Shown here in pieces: positions 29,685 to 39,572 of a stretch of DNA of 64,000 nucleotides. The first letter of the stretch is position 1. Every line of letters begins with the position of its first letter. The notes under the pieces were generated by a model. It did no database searches and was not told the DNA's origin. It saw nothing but the letters and a program-made list of their open reading frames with translations. The position numbers were made by a program, and so were the translations under genes. The stretch comes from Heterostelium multicystogenum (taxonomy: Eukaryota; Evosea; Eumycetozoa; Acytosteliales; Acytosteliaceae). The stretch lies in assembly GCA_003667245.1 (NCBI GenBank), contig RCNN01000176.1:1-64000 (forward strand), given 5' to 3'.

Positions 29685-30575
29685 ATGTTGTTGACCCGCC
29701 ATGTCGATGCCAATGCCGCGTTGGTTGCCTTGATCGAACCCCTGACACCCCGTGATGGGTTCTCGCCCACGAACCTGCCGGGCGTGCAGGTATTGCGTGC
29801 CAGTTGCGATGTGGCGCGGGGCCCGCAGATTTATGAACCGAGCCTGATGATCGTCGCCCAGGGCAGCAAGGTCGCGTACCTGGGCCCGCGTACCCTGGAG
29901 TACGGCGCGGGGCATTACCTGATCCAGGCGATGCCGGTGCCGTTCGAATGCGAGACTTTTGCCATGCCGAATGCACCGCTGTTGGGGGTGACGGTGGGCA
30001 TTGATCGGGTGGTGCTGGGTGAGTTGGTGATGGCGATGGGGATCCAGAGCGGGCCACCGCCAGCGGCGCAAACGTTGGAGTCGATGAGTTCGGTGGTGCT
30101 GGACGACGCCATGCGCGGCTGTGTCGAACGCCTGTTGCAGTGCCTGCACGATCCGCTGGAGAGCCGGATCATGGGTCCGGCGCGGGTGCGGGAATTATTG
30201 TTCACCGCATTGCGCGGGCCACAGGCGGATGTGTTGCGGGCGTTGGTGGAGCAGCAGGGGCAGTTTTCGCGGGTGGCGACTTCGTTGAATCACCTGCATG
30301 CCCATTACGCCGAGCCACTGAATATCGAGACATTGGCAGGTTATGCGCACATGAGCGCGTCGACCTTCCACGAACACTTCAAGCGCTGCACGCTGTTGTC
30401 GCCGGTGCAGTACCTCAAGCGTCTGCGGCTGCTCAAGGCGCAGCAGTTGCTGCTGGTGGAAGGCATGGGCGTGGCGCAGGCGGCCCACAGTGTGGGGTAT
30501 CAGAGCACGTCGCAGTTCAGCCGGGAGTACAAGCGCTACTTCGAGCGCAGCCCCGGGGATGAGCGGGCGGCGTAA
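29685..30575 (+). CDS. AraC-family regulator
   Basis: Intact 296 residues. The N-terminal AraC_N cupin-like domain has YEPSLMIVAQGSKVAYLG and YLIQAMPVPFECET; the C-terminal double helix-turn-helix is FSRVATSLNHLHAHYAEPLNIETLAGYAHMSASTFHEHFK...SPVQYLKRLRLLKAQQLL...AAHSVGYQSTSQFSREYKRYF. This subgroup usually activates a neighbouring, divergent oxidoreductase gene, here the alcohol dehydrogenase; the 181-bp gap between them should hold both promoters. Confidence 0.92.
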   Translation: MLLTRHVDANAALVALIEPLTPRDGFSPTNLPGVQVLRASCDVARGPQIYEPSLMIVAQGSKVAYLGPRTLEYGAGHYLIQAMPVPFECETFAMPNAPLLGVTVGIDRVVLGELVMAMGIQSGPPPAAQTLESMSSVVLDDAMRGCVERLLQCLHDPLESRIMGPARVRELLFTALRGPQADVLRALVEQQGQFSRVATSLNHLHAHYAEPLNIETLAGYAHMSASTFHEHFKRCTLLSPVQYLKRLRLLKAQQLLLVEGMGVAQAAHSVGYQSTSQFSREYKRYFERSPGDERAA

Positions 30576-30600
30576 CTCTCCCGGGCACAATTCGGTCAAA

Positions 30601-30694
30601 AATGTGGGAGCGGGCTTGCTCGCGAAAGCGGTGGTTCAGCCAAAACATCTGTGACTGATACACCGCTTTCGCGAGCAAGCCCGCTCCCACATTT
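30601..30694. repeat. REP doublet (GTGGGAGCGGGCTTGCTCGCGAA type)
   Basis: AATGTGGGAGCGGGCTTGCTCGCGAAAGCGGTG and its inverted partner, about 30 bp apart, between the convergent AraC and ETF-QO genes. Confidence 0.92.
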
Positions 30695-30725
30695 GACCGA
30701 GTCGATGGGTCTTTTTCCGGGCTAC

Positions 30726-30751
30726 AAAAAAGGCCCCCATTTGGGAGCCTT
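30726..30751 (-). terminator. Terminator after the ETF-QO gene
   Basis: Read on the minus strand: AGGCTCCC, loop AAAT, GGGGGCCT, then six T. It lies 18 bases after the stop. Confidence 0.8.
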
Positions 30752-30768
30752 CTGTTCAAGCAGCGGAT

Positions 30769-32433
30769 TTACATATTCGGGTAAGTCGGCCCACCCGCAC
30801 CTTCCGGCGTCACCCACGTAATGTTCTGCGAAGGGTCCTTGATGTCACAGGTCTTGCAGTGCACGCAGTTCTGGGCGTTGATCTGGAAGCGCTTCTCGCC
30901 GTCTTCCTTGGTGATCACTTCATACACGCCGGCCGGGCAGTAGCGCTGCGCCGGTTCATCGTAGAGCGGCAGGTTGGTGCCGATCGGGATGCTCGGGTCT
31001 TTCAGCTTCAGGTGGCACGGTTGTTCTTCTTCGTGGTTGGTACCGGAGATGAACACCGAACTCAGCTTGTCGAAGCTCAGCTTGCCGTCGGGTTTCGGGT
31101 AGTCGATCTTCTTGCTGTCCTTGGCCAGCTTGAGGCAGGCGTAGTCCGGCTTGGTATCGTGCAGGGTAAACGGCATTTTGCCGCCGAGGATGTTCTGGTC
31201 GAACCAGTTGAAGCCGGCACCAATGATCGGGCCGAACTTGTGCATCGCCGGGCCGAAGTTACGGCTGGCGAACAGTTCTTCGTAGAGCCAGCTGTTCTTG
31301 AAGCTGTCGACGTAAGCGGTCAGTTCGTCACCGCCTTCGGATTCGGCGAACAGGCGGTCAGCCACGGCGTCAGCGGCGAGCATGCCGGACTTCATAGCGG
31401 TGTGGCTGCCCTTGATCTTGGCGAAGTTCAGGGTGCCCAGGTCGCAGCCGATCAGCGCGCCGCCCTTGAACACCATTTTCGGCAGCGAGTTCAGGCCGCC
31501 TTTGCAGATGGCACGGGCGCCGTAGCTGATGCGTTTTGCCGCCTTCCAGGTACTGGGCCAGCACGGGGTGATGCTTGAGGCGCTGGAACTCGTCGAATGG
31601 CGACAGGAAGGTGTTGCTGTAGGACAGGTCGACGATCAGGCCGACGACCACCTGGTTGTTTTCCAGGTGATAGAGGAACGAACCGCCGGTGTTCTCGGCG
31701 CTCATGATGTCCGCGGCCAACCGGCGGTGTGCACCACCAGGCCTGGCTGGTGTTTGGCCGGGTCGATTTCCCAGATTTCCTTCAGGCCGATGCCGTAATG
31801 CTGGGCGTCGGCGTCGCTGTCCAGGTTGAAGCGCTGGATCAGTTGCTTGCCGATGTGGCCACGGCAACCTTCGGCGAACAGCGTGTACTTGCCACGCAGT
31901 TCCATGCCCGGGTGTAGACGCCTTCTTTCGGGTTGCCTTCACGGTCGACGCCCAGGTCACCGGTGATGATCCCGCGCACCACGCCGTTTTCGTCGAACAG
32001 CGCTTCCTGGGCGGCGAAGCCCGGGTAGACTTCCACACCCAGGTTCTCGGCCTGCTGGGCGAGCCAGCGGCACAGGTTGCCCAGGGAAATAATGTAGTTG
32101 CCTTCGTTGTGCATGGTCTTGGGCACAAAGAAGTCAGGCACTTTGGTGGAAGCTTCGCTGGAGCGCAGTACATAGATGTCATCACGCACAACAGGGGTGT
32201 TGAGCGGTGCACCGAGTTCTTTCCAGTCCGGGAACAGTTCGTTCAGGGCACGGGGTTTCAAACACGGCACCGGACAGGATATGAGCGCCGACTTCGGAGC
32301 CTTTTTCGACCACGCAGACGCTGATTTCCTTACCGGCTTCGGCGGCCTTCTGCTTCAATCGGCAGGCGGCAGACAGGCCTGCCGGGCCAGCGCCGACGAT
32401 GACCACGTCGAATTCCATGTATTCGCGTTCCAC
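30769..32433 (-). CDS. Electron transfer flavoprotein-ubiquinone oxidoreductase (frameshifts)
   Basis: ETF-QO (ETF dehydrogenase) passes electrons from ETF to ubiquinone at the inner membrane, serving acyl-CoA and amine dehydrogenases. [30 protein letters not shown] is the FAD motif; the C-terminal 4Fe-4S cluster uses Cys in RYCPAGVYE and [17 protein letters not shown]. It ends GGPTYPNM; full length is about 554, as usual. Frame breaks near 32260, 31908, 31725 and 31540. It is divergent from etfBA with a 552-bp control region. Confidence 0.95.
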
Positions 32434-32563
32434 AGGCTATCTCCTACTCAAGGCTCAACGGCTTTTTTTTCTAATGGGTGGAGGTTCGGTAATCCGTCCC
32501 ACAATGCCTGCATCAATCTCATGCAAAGGGCAGGGACGACCCACCTTTCTCTCTAGGTGGCGC

Positions 32564-32591
32564 ATTATATCTACACCACTCTCAGCGTCAA
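32564..32591 (-). promoter_or_regulatory. sigma70 promoter of the ETF-QO gene
   Basis: On the minus strand TTGACG (32591-32586) and TATAAT (32569-32564) have a 16-bp spacer. Transcription would start near 32557, leaving a leader of about 125 nt before the start at 32433. Confidence 0.72.
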
Positions 32592-32593
32592 TA

Positions 32594-32607
32594 CAAACGT
32601 TTGTTTG
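32594..32607 (-). promoter_or_regulatory. PsrA-like operator
   Basis: CAAAC-GTTT-GTTTG fits the published PsrA motif (G/C)AAAC-N2-4-GTTT(G/C). It ends three bases upstream of the -35 of the ETF-QO promoter. PsrA is a fatty-acid-responsive TetR regulator reported to control etf genes in P. aeruginosa. Confidence 0.55.
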
Positions 32608-32665
32608 AATTGCCCGCAAGCTAGGTAAATCAAAGCAACGCGGCTTATAACTGACCATTTTGGCG

Positions 32666-32695
32666 TATTGACCGGAATAGGCGTTCCGGTCAATA
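32666..32695. promoter_or_regulatory. Perfect 12-bp inverted repeat of unknown function
   Basis: TATTGACCGGAA (32666-32677), spacer TAGGCG, TTCCGGTCAATA (32684-32695). No T run follows, so it is not a terminator; it is probably an operator for etfB or for both genes. Confidence 0.6.
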
Positions 32696-32985
32696 TACGG
32701 TCGGTTTTGCGCATCCCGTAGGCAGACTGTGGGTTTCAAGGCCACCTCGAAAGACAGGCTGAAGGCAAATAAGGGTGACGCGCGAGCCACGATGGCGCGC
32801 AGTTTACACGCCACGATAATGAATGACCTCTCAGTCACCGCTGGACGAACGGTCATCACTCCCGTGAGCAAGGTCCCCCGCCGACGATTGCCGTGTTTTT
32901 GGAGGTGCCCTTGTGTGCCGATGAGCATCAAACCGCCAGGTTCGCCTAGGCGACTTTCTTTTCACCGGAGAGTAACGAGGAATCC

Positions 32986-33735
32986 ATGAAGGTTCTTGTA
33001 GCTGTCAAACGCGTTGTCGATTACAACGTGAAAGTTCGCGTCAAGGCGGACAATTCCGGCGTCGACCTCGCTAACGTCAAGATGTCGATGAACCCTTTCT
33101 GCGAAATCGCCGTGGAAGAAGCCGTACGCCTGAAAGAGAAAGGCGTTGCGACTGAAATCGTCGTCGTTTCCATCGGTCCGACCACTGCTCAAGAGCAGCT
33201 GCGTACCGCCCTGGCGCTGGGTGCCGATCGCGCCATCCTCGTCGAATCCGCTGAAGAGCTGACTTCCCTGGCCGTTGCCAAGTTGTTGAAAGCCGTTGTC
33301 GACAAGGAACAGCCATCGCTGGTGATCCTCGGCAAACAAGCCATCGACAGCGACAACAACCAGACTGGCCAGATGCTGGCTGCACTGACCGGTTACGGCC
33401 AGGGCACCTTCGCCTCGAAAGTCGAAGTGAGCGGCGACAAGGTTGCCGTGACCCGCGAAATCGACGGCGGCGCGCAGACAGTTTCCCTGAAACTGCCGGC
33501 CATCGTCACCACCGACCTGCGTTTGAACGAGCCGCGCTACGCGTCCCTGCCAAACATCATGAAAGCCAAGAAGAAGCCTCTCGAAGTGCTGACTCCGGAT
33601 GCTTTGGGCGTTTCCACCGCCTCCACCAACAAGACCGTCAAAGTCGAAGCGCCGGCTGCACGCAGCGCGGGCATCAAGGTCAAGTCGGTGGCTGAACTGG
33701 TCGAGAAACTGAAAAACGAAGCGAAGGTAATCTAA
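32986..33735 (+). CDS. etfB: Electron transfer flavoprotein beta subunit
   Basis: Intact 249 residues. [23 protein letters not shown] is the family start; [18 protein letters not shown] and [21 protein letters not shown] are conserved, the latter near the AMP site, and the ETF-beta signature lies around [28 protein letters not shown]. The heterodimer with EtfA accepts electrons from acyl-CoA and other dehydrogenases and hands them to ETF-QO, encoded divergently. Two bases separate it from etfA. Confidence 0.97.
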   Translation: MKVLVAVKRVVDYNVKVRVKADNSGVDLANVKMSMNPFCEIAVEEAVRLKEKGVATEIVVVSIGPTTAQEQLRTALALGADRAILVESAEELTSLAVAKLLKAVVDKEQPSLVILGKQAIDSDNNQTGQMLAALTGYGQGTFASKVEVSGDKVAVTREIDGGAQTVSLKLPAIVTTDLRLNEPRYASLPNIMKAKKKPLEVLTPDALGVSTASTNKTVKVEAPAARSAGIKVKSVAELVEKLKNEAKVI

Positions 33736-33737
33736 CC

Positions 33738-34668
33738 ATGACTATCTTGGTAATCGCAGAACACGACAACAAGGTCGTGGCTCCGGCCACCCTGAACACT
33801 GTTGCCGCCGCCGCCAAAATCGGTGGTGATATCCACGTCCTGGTCGCCGGCCAAAACGTTGGCGCCGTGGCTGAAGCCGCTGCCAAAATCGCTGGCGTGA
33901 GCAAAGTACTGGTTGCCGACAACGCGGCCTACGCTCACCAGTTGCCGGAAAAACGTTGCGCCGCTGGTAGCAGAGCTGGGCGCTGGCTACAGCCACATCC
34001 TGGCTGCCGCCACCTCCAACGGCAAAAACATCCTGCCGCGCGTTGCTGCGCAACTGGACGTTGACCAGATCTCCGAGATCGTTTCGGTAGAAAGCGCCGA
34101 CACCTTCAAGCGTCCGATCTATGCCGGTAACGCCATCGCTACCGTGCAGTCCACTGCGTCGGTAAAAGTCATCACGGTGCGTGCCACCGGTTTCGACCCG
34201 GTGGCTGCTGAAGGTGGTTCGGCTGCGGTTGAAGCTGTGGCTGCTGCCCACGACGCTGGCACTTCCAGCTTCGTTGGCGAAGAGCTGGCCAAGTCCGATC
34301 GTCCGGAACTGACCGCTGCCAAGATCGTCGTTTCCGGCGGCCGCGGCATGCAGAACGGCGACAACTTCAAGCACCTGTACGCCCTGGCCGACAAGCTGGG
34401 CGCTGCGGTCGGCGCTTCCCGCGCTGCCGTCGACGCAGGTTTTGTACCGAACGACATGCAGGTCGGCCAGACCGGCAAGATCGTTGCGCCACAGCTGTAC
34501 ATCGCCGTCGGTATCTCCGGCGCGATCCAGCACTTGGCCGGTATGAAAGACTCCAAGGTGATCGTTGCGATCAACAAGGACGAAGAAGCACCGATCTTCC
34601 AGGTGGCTGATTACGGCCTGGTGGCGGACTTGTTCGAAGCCGTACCCGAGTTGGAGAAGCTGGTCTAA
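33738..34668 (+). CDS. etfA: Electron transfer flavoprotein alpha subunit (one frameshift)
   Basis: EtfA binds [25 protein letters not shown] starts the protein; the FAD domain contains [72 protein letters not shown]. An extra A (run of five near 33949-33953) breaks the frame at about residue 71. Full length is about 309 residues, as expected. A strong terminator follows at 34691. Confidence 0.96.
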
Positions 34669-34690
34669 TCCAGCCGCTTCACTTATAAAG

Positions 34691-34719
34691 AGCCCGGTCT
34701 TTTGACCGGGCTTTTTTTT
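34691..34719 (+). terminator. Rho-independent terminator after etfBA
   Basis: AGCCCGGTC, loop TTTT, GACCGGGCT, then eight T. Confidence 0.9.
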
Positions 34720-34751
34720 GCCCGGTAATTTTTCAACTGGAGAACCCTGCC

Positions 34752-35566
34752 ATGGAATTGCGTCCCTGGACTGTACTGCTGGCCCTGTCACTGCTGCCGA
34801 CGGTGTCGCTGGCGGCTGGCAAATGTGATCGTCTGGTGATCACCGGCAGCCCGGACGCACCGCCTTATCTGTGGCGTGATCCCCAGGACCCCACGCACTT
34901 GATCGGCGCCACCGCCGACATGCTGCAGCAAGTGGCCAAGGACCTCGGGGTGAAAATCGACCTGCTGTACGGCGGCAAACGTTCCCTGGCGCTGGAAGAA
35001 GTGCGCAGCGGGCGCATGGACATCCTCGCCGACGCGCCATTGACCCTCGACGCCCTGGACTCCCTCGACTACATCCACCCGGCATTGGTGCAAACCGATT
35101 ATCTGGTCTGGACCCGCAAGGATTCCTCCCTGGCCTACAGCCAGGCCAGCGACCTGCAGGGCCACAAGGGCGCGGTGTCGGAAAGGGCGCGCCTGAGCCG
35201 CGACTTTGAAACCTTCGCCGCCGAGCAACTGACCTTGCAACGCTTGCCCAGCCTGACCCCGGCGTTCCAGAAGCTGCTGCTGGGGAAGTGGACTACGTAC
35301 TCGCCGGACGTTATTCCGGCATGGCCATGGCCCAGACCCTGGGCATGAGCAACGACCTGGTGGCGCGGGAAATCCCCATCGACCAGCCGGGCCTGTACCT
35401 GGCCATTTCCCACAACTCCGCCTGCAACGATCCGTGGTTGCGCGGACAGCTCGCCAAAAAGATGACAGAATTGCCCGCGTCCGGTCTGGCGGAAACCGCG
35501 CTGCAGAGCAATCTTGAGCGCTGGAAAGCGCAGTTGCAGCAACCCGTCGGCACCCCAACAAAGTAG
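34752..35566 (+). CDS. Periplasmic solute-binding protein, family 3 (one frameshift)
   Basis: About 271 residues. MELRPWTVLLALSLLPTVSLAAG is the signal peptide. The SBP_bac_3 pattern is visible: SPDAPPYLWRD, IGATADMLQQVAKDLGVKIDLLYGGKRSLALEEVRSGRMDILADAP and the repeat of the lobe near GEVDYVLAGRYSGM. A missing G near 35286 breaks the frame. No ABC transporter genes adjoin it, so it may be an orphan binding or sensor-like protein; the ligand is unknown. Confidence 0.82.
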
Positions 35567-35575
35567 GGATTTTCA

Positions 35576-35939
35576 GTGACTATTCGACCTCTTTTCGCGG
35601 CCCTCGCCGTTGTAGCTCTGGCGGGATGTGCAGCCGATCCTGCGCCGAATGAACAGATGCGCCTGACCCAGCAAGCCCTGGAACAAGCCAGCGCCGTGGG
35701 CGCCGTTGCCAGCGATTCGCCCGAGCTGAAGCTGGCGGAAGACAAGTTCACCCAGGCCCGTGCCGACATGGCCGATGAATCCTACAAGGACGCCCGCATT
35801 GCAGGCTGAAGAAGCCGAGCTGGACGCCCGCCTGGCGGAAGCGCGGGTGCTGACCCGCAAAAGCCAGGAGCAACTGAACGTGCTCAACACCCGCATCACC
35901 CGCCTGCGCAAGCAGTTGCAGTTGGGAGACGCCCAATGA
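35576..35939 (+). CDS. DUF4398-type lipoprotein (one frameshift)
   Basis: About 120 residues from GTG 35576. MTIRPLFAALAVVALAGC is a lipoprotein signal with lipobox LAGC. The mature part is helical, with PELKLAEDKFTQARADMADESYKDAR and QAEEAELDARLAEARVLTRKSQEQLNVLNTRI, typical of the DUF4398 lipoproteins that accompany OmpA-like lipoproteins. The frame slips near 35805. Its stop overlaps the next start (ATGA at 35936), so the pair is coupled. Confidence 0.8.
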
Positions 35940-36749
35940 GCCCGTTGATGCGTGGGTTGAGCTGTGTGGTGTTGCTGGGCAGTGCGCTGGGTGGTTGTGC
36001 GACGCCACCCCGACAGTAACCTCGCCTTGCAACAGGCCAGCACTGACTTCCAGAAGGTCAAGGAAGATTCGAATGTGCTGCGTATCGCACCCAAGGACGT
36101 GATTCGCGCCGGTGAGTCCCTGGCCCGTGCCGACCGTTTCTCCAGCTTCTGGGGCAGCGGCGCCGATGTGGCGCATACGCCTACCTGAGCCAGCGCTACA
36201 GGCGCGATTGCCCGGGAACACACCGAGCAGGCACTCAATCAGGAGCGTGGGGTCAAGCTGGAGCTGGAACGCCAGCGCCTGCAACTGGCCCTGCGTGAAG
36301 CCAAGCTCTCCAGCGTTCAGCAACAGGGCAAATGGATTGAGGCGCAGATATCCAGCCTGACCACCGTCCAGCCTGATCGCGGGCTGGTGATGACCCTGGG
36401 TGACGTGCTGTTCGATACGGGTGATGCAGAGCTGCAAAACTCGGCCAACCGCACCGTGCTCAAAGTGGTGCAGTTCCTGCAGCTGAACCCCAAGCGCGTG
36501 GTGCGCATCGAGGGTTACACCGACAATACCGGCGGCGAACAGGAAAATATCAAACTGTCCGGGGACCGCGCTCAAGCGGTTGCGGATGTACTGAGCGACC
36601 TGGGGATCGACGAAAAACGCATTCAGGTCGAAGGCTACGGCGATCAGTATCCGGTCGAGGCCAACGCGTCTGAGCGGGGCAGGGCGCAGAACCGTCGGGT
36701 AGAAATTGTGTTCTCCGACGAAAAAGGCCAGCTGGGCGCTGCTCGCTGA
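35936..36749 (+). CDS. OmpA-family lipoprotein (frameshifts)
   Basis: About 270 residues. A lipoprotein signal (LLGSALGGCATP) is followed by a helical, coiled-coil-like middle (ERGVKLELERQRLQLALREAKLSSVQQQGKWI) and a C-terminal OmpA peptidoglycan-binding domain: DVLFDTGDAELQNSANRTVLKVVQFLQLNP, VRIEGYTDNTGG, NIKLSGDRAQAVADVL, NRRVEIVFSD. Frame breaks near 36012, 36175 and 36203. It should anchor the outer membrane to peptidoglycan. Confidence 0.87.
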
Positions 36750-36783
36750 ACCTGTTGTTCAAGATGGAGGGGTGATTCCTGTA

Positions 36784-36883
36784 GGAGCTGTCGAGCCCCA
36801 GCGAGGCTGCGACAGGATCGCCTCGGTGGACCTGCGAGACCGCAGCGCCTGCATCGCAGCCTCGCTGAAGCTCGACAGCTCCC
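36784..36883. repeat. Inverted repeat (GGAGCTGTCGAGC type)
   Basis: GGAGCTGTCGAGCCCCAGCGAGGCTGCGA and its inverted near-copy (TCGCAGCCTCGCTGAAGCTCGACAGCTCC) flank about 40 bp. A third REP-like class in the window, in the 313-bp gap before the MocR gene. Confidence 0.85.
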
Positions 36884-36888
36884 ACATA

Positions 36889-36913
36889 AGCCCGATCAAT
36901 GATCGGGTTTTTT
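36889..36913 (+). terminator. Terminator after the OmpA lipoprotein gene
   Basis: AGCCCGATC, loop AAT, GATCGGGTT, followed by T residues. The stem is short but uninterrupted. Confidence 0.75.
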
Positions 36914-36983
36914 ATGCCCGCGATTCAGTTCGCAACCCTTACAGTTTTTTCTATCACTGCCGCCCGCGCTCGACTATTGTGGC

Positions 36984-37017
36984 AACTGTCCCCGTACACT
37001 TCTAAACTGTGCCGGTA
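36984..37017 (+). promoter_or_regulatory. Direct repeat upstream of the MocR gene
   Basis: AACTGTCCCCGTA (36984) and AACTGTGCCGGTA (37005) match at 11 of 13 positions and lie 21 bp apart, two helical turns. Several MocR regulators bind such direct repeats at their own promoters. Confidence 0.4.
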
Positions 37018-37062
37018 TGTTTCACACAAAAATAAAATACCCGTGAAATCGAGTGCTGCGTC

Positions 37063-38501
37063 ATGACCAATCTGTTGCTCTACCAACGTATCGCCCAGCA
37101 GCTGGCTGAGGATATCCGCCGCGGTGTCTATCAACCGGGCGAGCGCGTGCCTTCGGTGCGCAAAATGAGCTCCCAGCTCAACGTCAGCCACGCCACCGTG
37201 TTGCAGGCCTACGCGAACCTGGAAGACCAGGGTTTGATTCGCGCGCGGCCGCAGTCCGGGTATTACGTGCACCAGACGCCGGCGCTCACTGCGCCCACGC
37301 CGGACATCGCCCGGGTCGAGCGTCCAGGGTTGGTCACCCGCAGCAGCATCATTCAACAGGTGTTGGTGGAATCCCGTCGCGAAGGCGTGTTCCCGCTGGG
37401 CGCCGCCGTGCCGAGTGTCGACTACCTGCCTGTGCGCGCGCTGCATCAGCAACTGGCCAAGGTCACGCGTTTCCAGAGCCCGCGGGCGTTCAGCTACATG
37501 TTCAGCCCGGGTTTCGAGCCGCTGCGGCGCCAGGTGGCGATCCGTATGCGCGATGCCGGGGTGGTGGTCGACCCCTCCGAAGTGGTGATCACCCATGGGT
37601 GTGTCGATGCATTGCAGATGTCGCTGCGGGTGCTGACCCGCCCCGGCGACCTGATCGCCGCCGAATCACCGACCTATTACGGCTTGCTGCAACTGGCGGA
37701 TCTGCTGGGCCTGAAGGTCATCGAAATCCCCAGCGACCCGGCCACCGGCATGAGCCTGGAAGCCTGCAACTGGCAGCCAACCAATGGTCGATCAAGGCCC
37801 TGGTGCTGACCACGCGCCTGAGTAATCCCCTGGGCGGCACCATGCCCGAAGAGCGGCAGAAACAGTTGCTGCGCCTGGCCTCGGATTTCGATATCCAGGT
37901 GGTCGAGGACGATATCTATGGCGAACTGATGTTCGAACTGGGCCGCACCAAGGCCCTGAAAGCCTACGACCGTCTGGACCGGGTCATCTATTGCTCGAGT
38001 TTCTCGAAGACCCTGTCACCGGGCATTCGCATTGGCTGGATGATTGCCGGCAAGTACCAGCAGGAAATCCAGCGCCTGCAAATGTTCAGCACCCATTCGG
38101 CCTGCAGCGTGACCCAGATGGGCACGGCGGCGTACCTGGAGAATGGCGGTTACGACCGCCACCTGCGCTATATCCGCCAGGAGTACCGCAAGAACCTCAG
38201 CGCGTTCCAGCTGGCCGTGCAGCAGTATTTTCCCGAAGGCACCCAGATGACCCGCCCGACCGGCGGTTTTATCCTGTGGGTCAGTTTGCCTGGACGGGTC
38301 AATACCCAGGAACTGCACGTGCGCGCCTTGCAGCAGGGCATCAGCATTGCACCGGGGCTGATCTTCAGTAATACGGAACAGTTCAACCACTGTATTCGCC
38401 TGAACTGCGGCACGCCGTGGAACCGCGAGGCGGAGCGCGCCTTGATGACCCTCGGGATGCTGGCAAGCCAGTTATGCCAGGAGACTGCGGCGGGTTTTTG
38501 A
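37063..38501 (+). CDS. MocR-family (GntR plus aminotransferase) regulator (one frameshift)
   Basis: About 480 residues. N-terminal GntR winged helix (YQRIAQQLAEDIRRGVYQPGERVPSVRKMSSQLNVSHATVLQAYANLEDQGLI), linker, then a class I aminotransferase-like domain with the PLP lysine in SSFSKTLSPGIRIGW, THGCVDALQMSLR and VVEDDIYGELMF. A missing C near 37765 breaks the frame. Such proteins are PLP-dependent regulators; the target is not evident. It ends at 38501. Confidence 0.92.
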
Positions 38502-38605
38502 GGCATGGAAAGGGGACACGACGGGTAGCTGGCTAATTACCATGCTTGTCATACCGTCCTCAACAAGCGAGCATATGGCCTTCTGCCGTTAATGCTGCTG
38601 GCGAT

Positions 38606-39106
38606 ATGACTTATACCTTTCCTGCTGCCCTGCTGATCTGCGTTGTTAAGCCTGTGTAACGCTGGCGCTGTCCTGGCGGCTTCCGCCAGTGAAGCGGTGC
38701 CTGCTGCCAGCTCCCAGCAAACGGTGCCGGCGAAAAAAGCCGCTGCGGCCAAGAAGGCACCGGTCGCGAAGAAAGCCCCCGCAAAGAAAGCAACGCCGGT
38801 TAAAAAACGTGCGCCTATCGCCAGCAAGTCAAAGTCGGCCCACGAAGTCGCCAAGACGCCGCTGCCGCCTGCAGAGCTGGATTTGAGCCTGCCGTCGAAC
38901 ATGGTCCGCCACCTGCAACCCCTCGGCACCATGCCGCAGCCGAAGAACGTGCCGCTGCTGCCGCCGATGTTTGCCGAAAAGCCCACTGACAACAGTGCAT
39001 TCAGATCAACGGGCGCCTGCTCAGCAATGAAATGCAGCTGCAACTGCGCAACGAAGAACGCCGCGAAGTAGAAGGCGCAGCGCTGGATTTCCAGTTCAAG
39101 CAATAA
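38606..39106 (+). CDS. Secreted Lys/Ala-rich hypothetical protein (frameshifts)
   Basis: About 166 residues. The likely N-terminus MTYTFPAALLIC... runs, after a slip near 38640, into LLSLCNAGAVLAASA, together a signal peptide. A low-complexity basic segment follows, with repeats of AKKAP (KKAAAAKKAPVAKKAPAKKATPVKKRAP), resembling the AlgP/histone-H1-like repeats, then a conserved-looking end PQPKNVPLLPPMFAEKPTD and RLLSNEMQLQLRNEERREVEGA. Another slip is near 39001. Function unknown. Confidence 0.65.
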
Positions 39107-39272
39107 AACCCGACGAGTAAACGTGACGCGCACCCCTGACCTTCTGTCGCAGACTGGTCAGTCACTTTTGTTTTCGGTTGAAAAACCCCTGTTAAGCCAA
39201 TTTAAAACGTCTGTTTAAGGGCGTAGTCTTACGTGGCCATCAACACTTGAGTTGTCGAGGATCTGTTCGTTC

Positions 39273-39527
39273 ATGAAATGCCGTGAAGGCTGTGGCGCTT
39301 GCTGCATTGCCCCATCCATCAGTTCTCCGCTGCCGGGAATGCCTGCCGGCAAACCGGCGGGCGAACGCTGCCTGCATCTTTCGGTCGAACAACTGTGCCA
39401 GTTGTTTGGCCAGCCTGAGCGGCCGGCAGTGTGTAGTTCGTTCCAGGCGGATATCGAGGTCTGCGGCAGTAGCCAGGCAGAAGCGATCAGGTTGATCGGC
39501 TGGTGGGAACAGATGACGGCGGCTTAG
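39273..39527 (+). CDS. YkgJ-family cysteine cluster protein
   Basis: Intact 84 residues with the YkgJ pattern: MKCREGCGACCIAPSISSPLPGMP, GERCLHL, LCQLFG, PAVCSSFQ, CGSS, WWEQMT. The conserved Cys residues (3, 7, 10, 11, then 34, 42, 54 and 64) probably bind a zinc ion or an iron-sulfur cluster; this group is sometimes called an Fe-S oxidoreductase, without proof. Confidence 0.87.
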   Translation: MKCREGCGACCIAPSISSPLPGMPAGKPAGERCLHLSVEQLCQLFGQPERPAVCSSFQADIEVCGSSQAEAIRLIGWWEQMTAA

Positions 39528-39572
39528 TGGGCTGTTCAAAGTACTGAAACTTCAACAATAAGGAATAAGACC

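Larger units (their letters stand above)
32434..32985. other. 552-bp divergent control region between ETF-QO and etfB
   Basis: No gene is supported; the open frame on the minus strand at 32455-32931 overlaps promoter elements and has no family features. It holds the ETF-QO promoter, a PsrA-like box, a small dyad (CCACCT...AGGTGG, 32541-32560) near the ETF-QO transcription start, and a 12-bp-arm inverted repeat. The etfB promoter is not obvious; GATAAT at 32815-32820 lacks a matching -35. The etfB ribosome binding site is CGAGGAA at 32976-32982. Confidence 0.7.

Noticed and set aside
32455..32931. 158-codon open frame in the etf control region
   Set aside because: It overlaps the ETF-QO promoter and the dyads, has no family features and no ribosome binding site.
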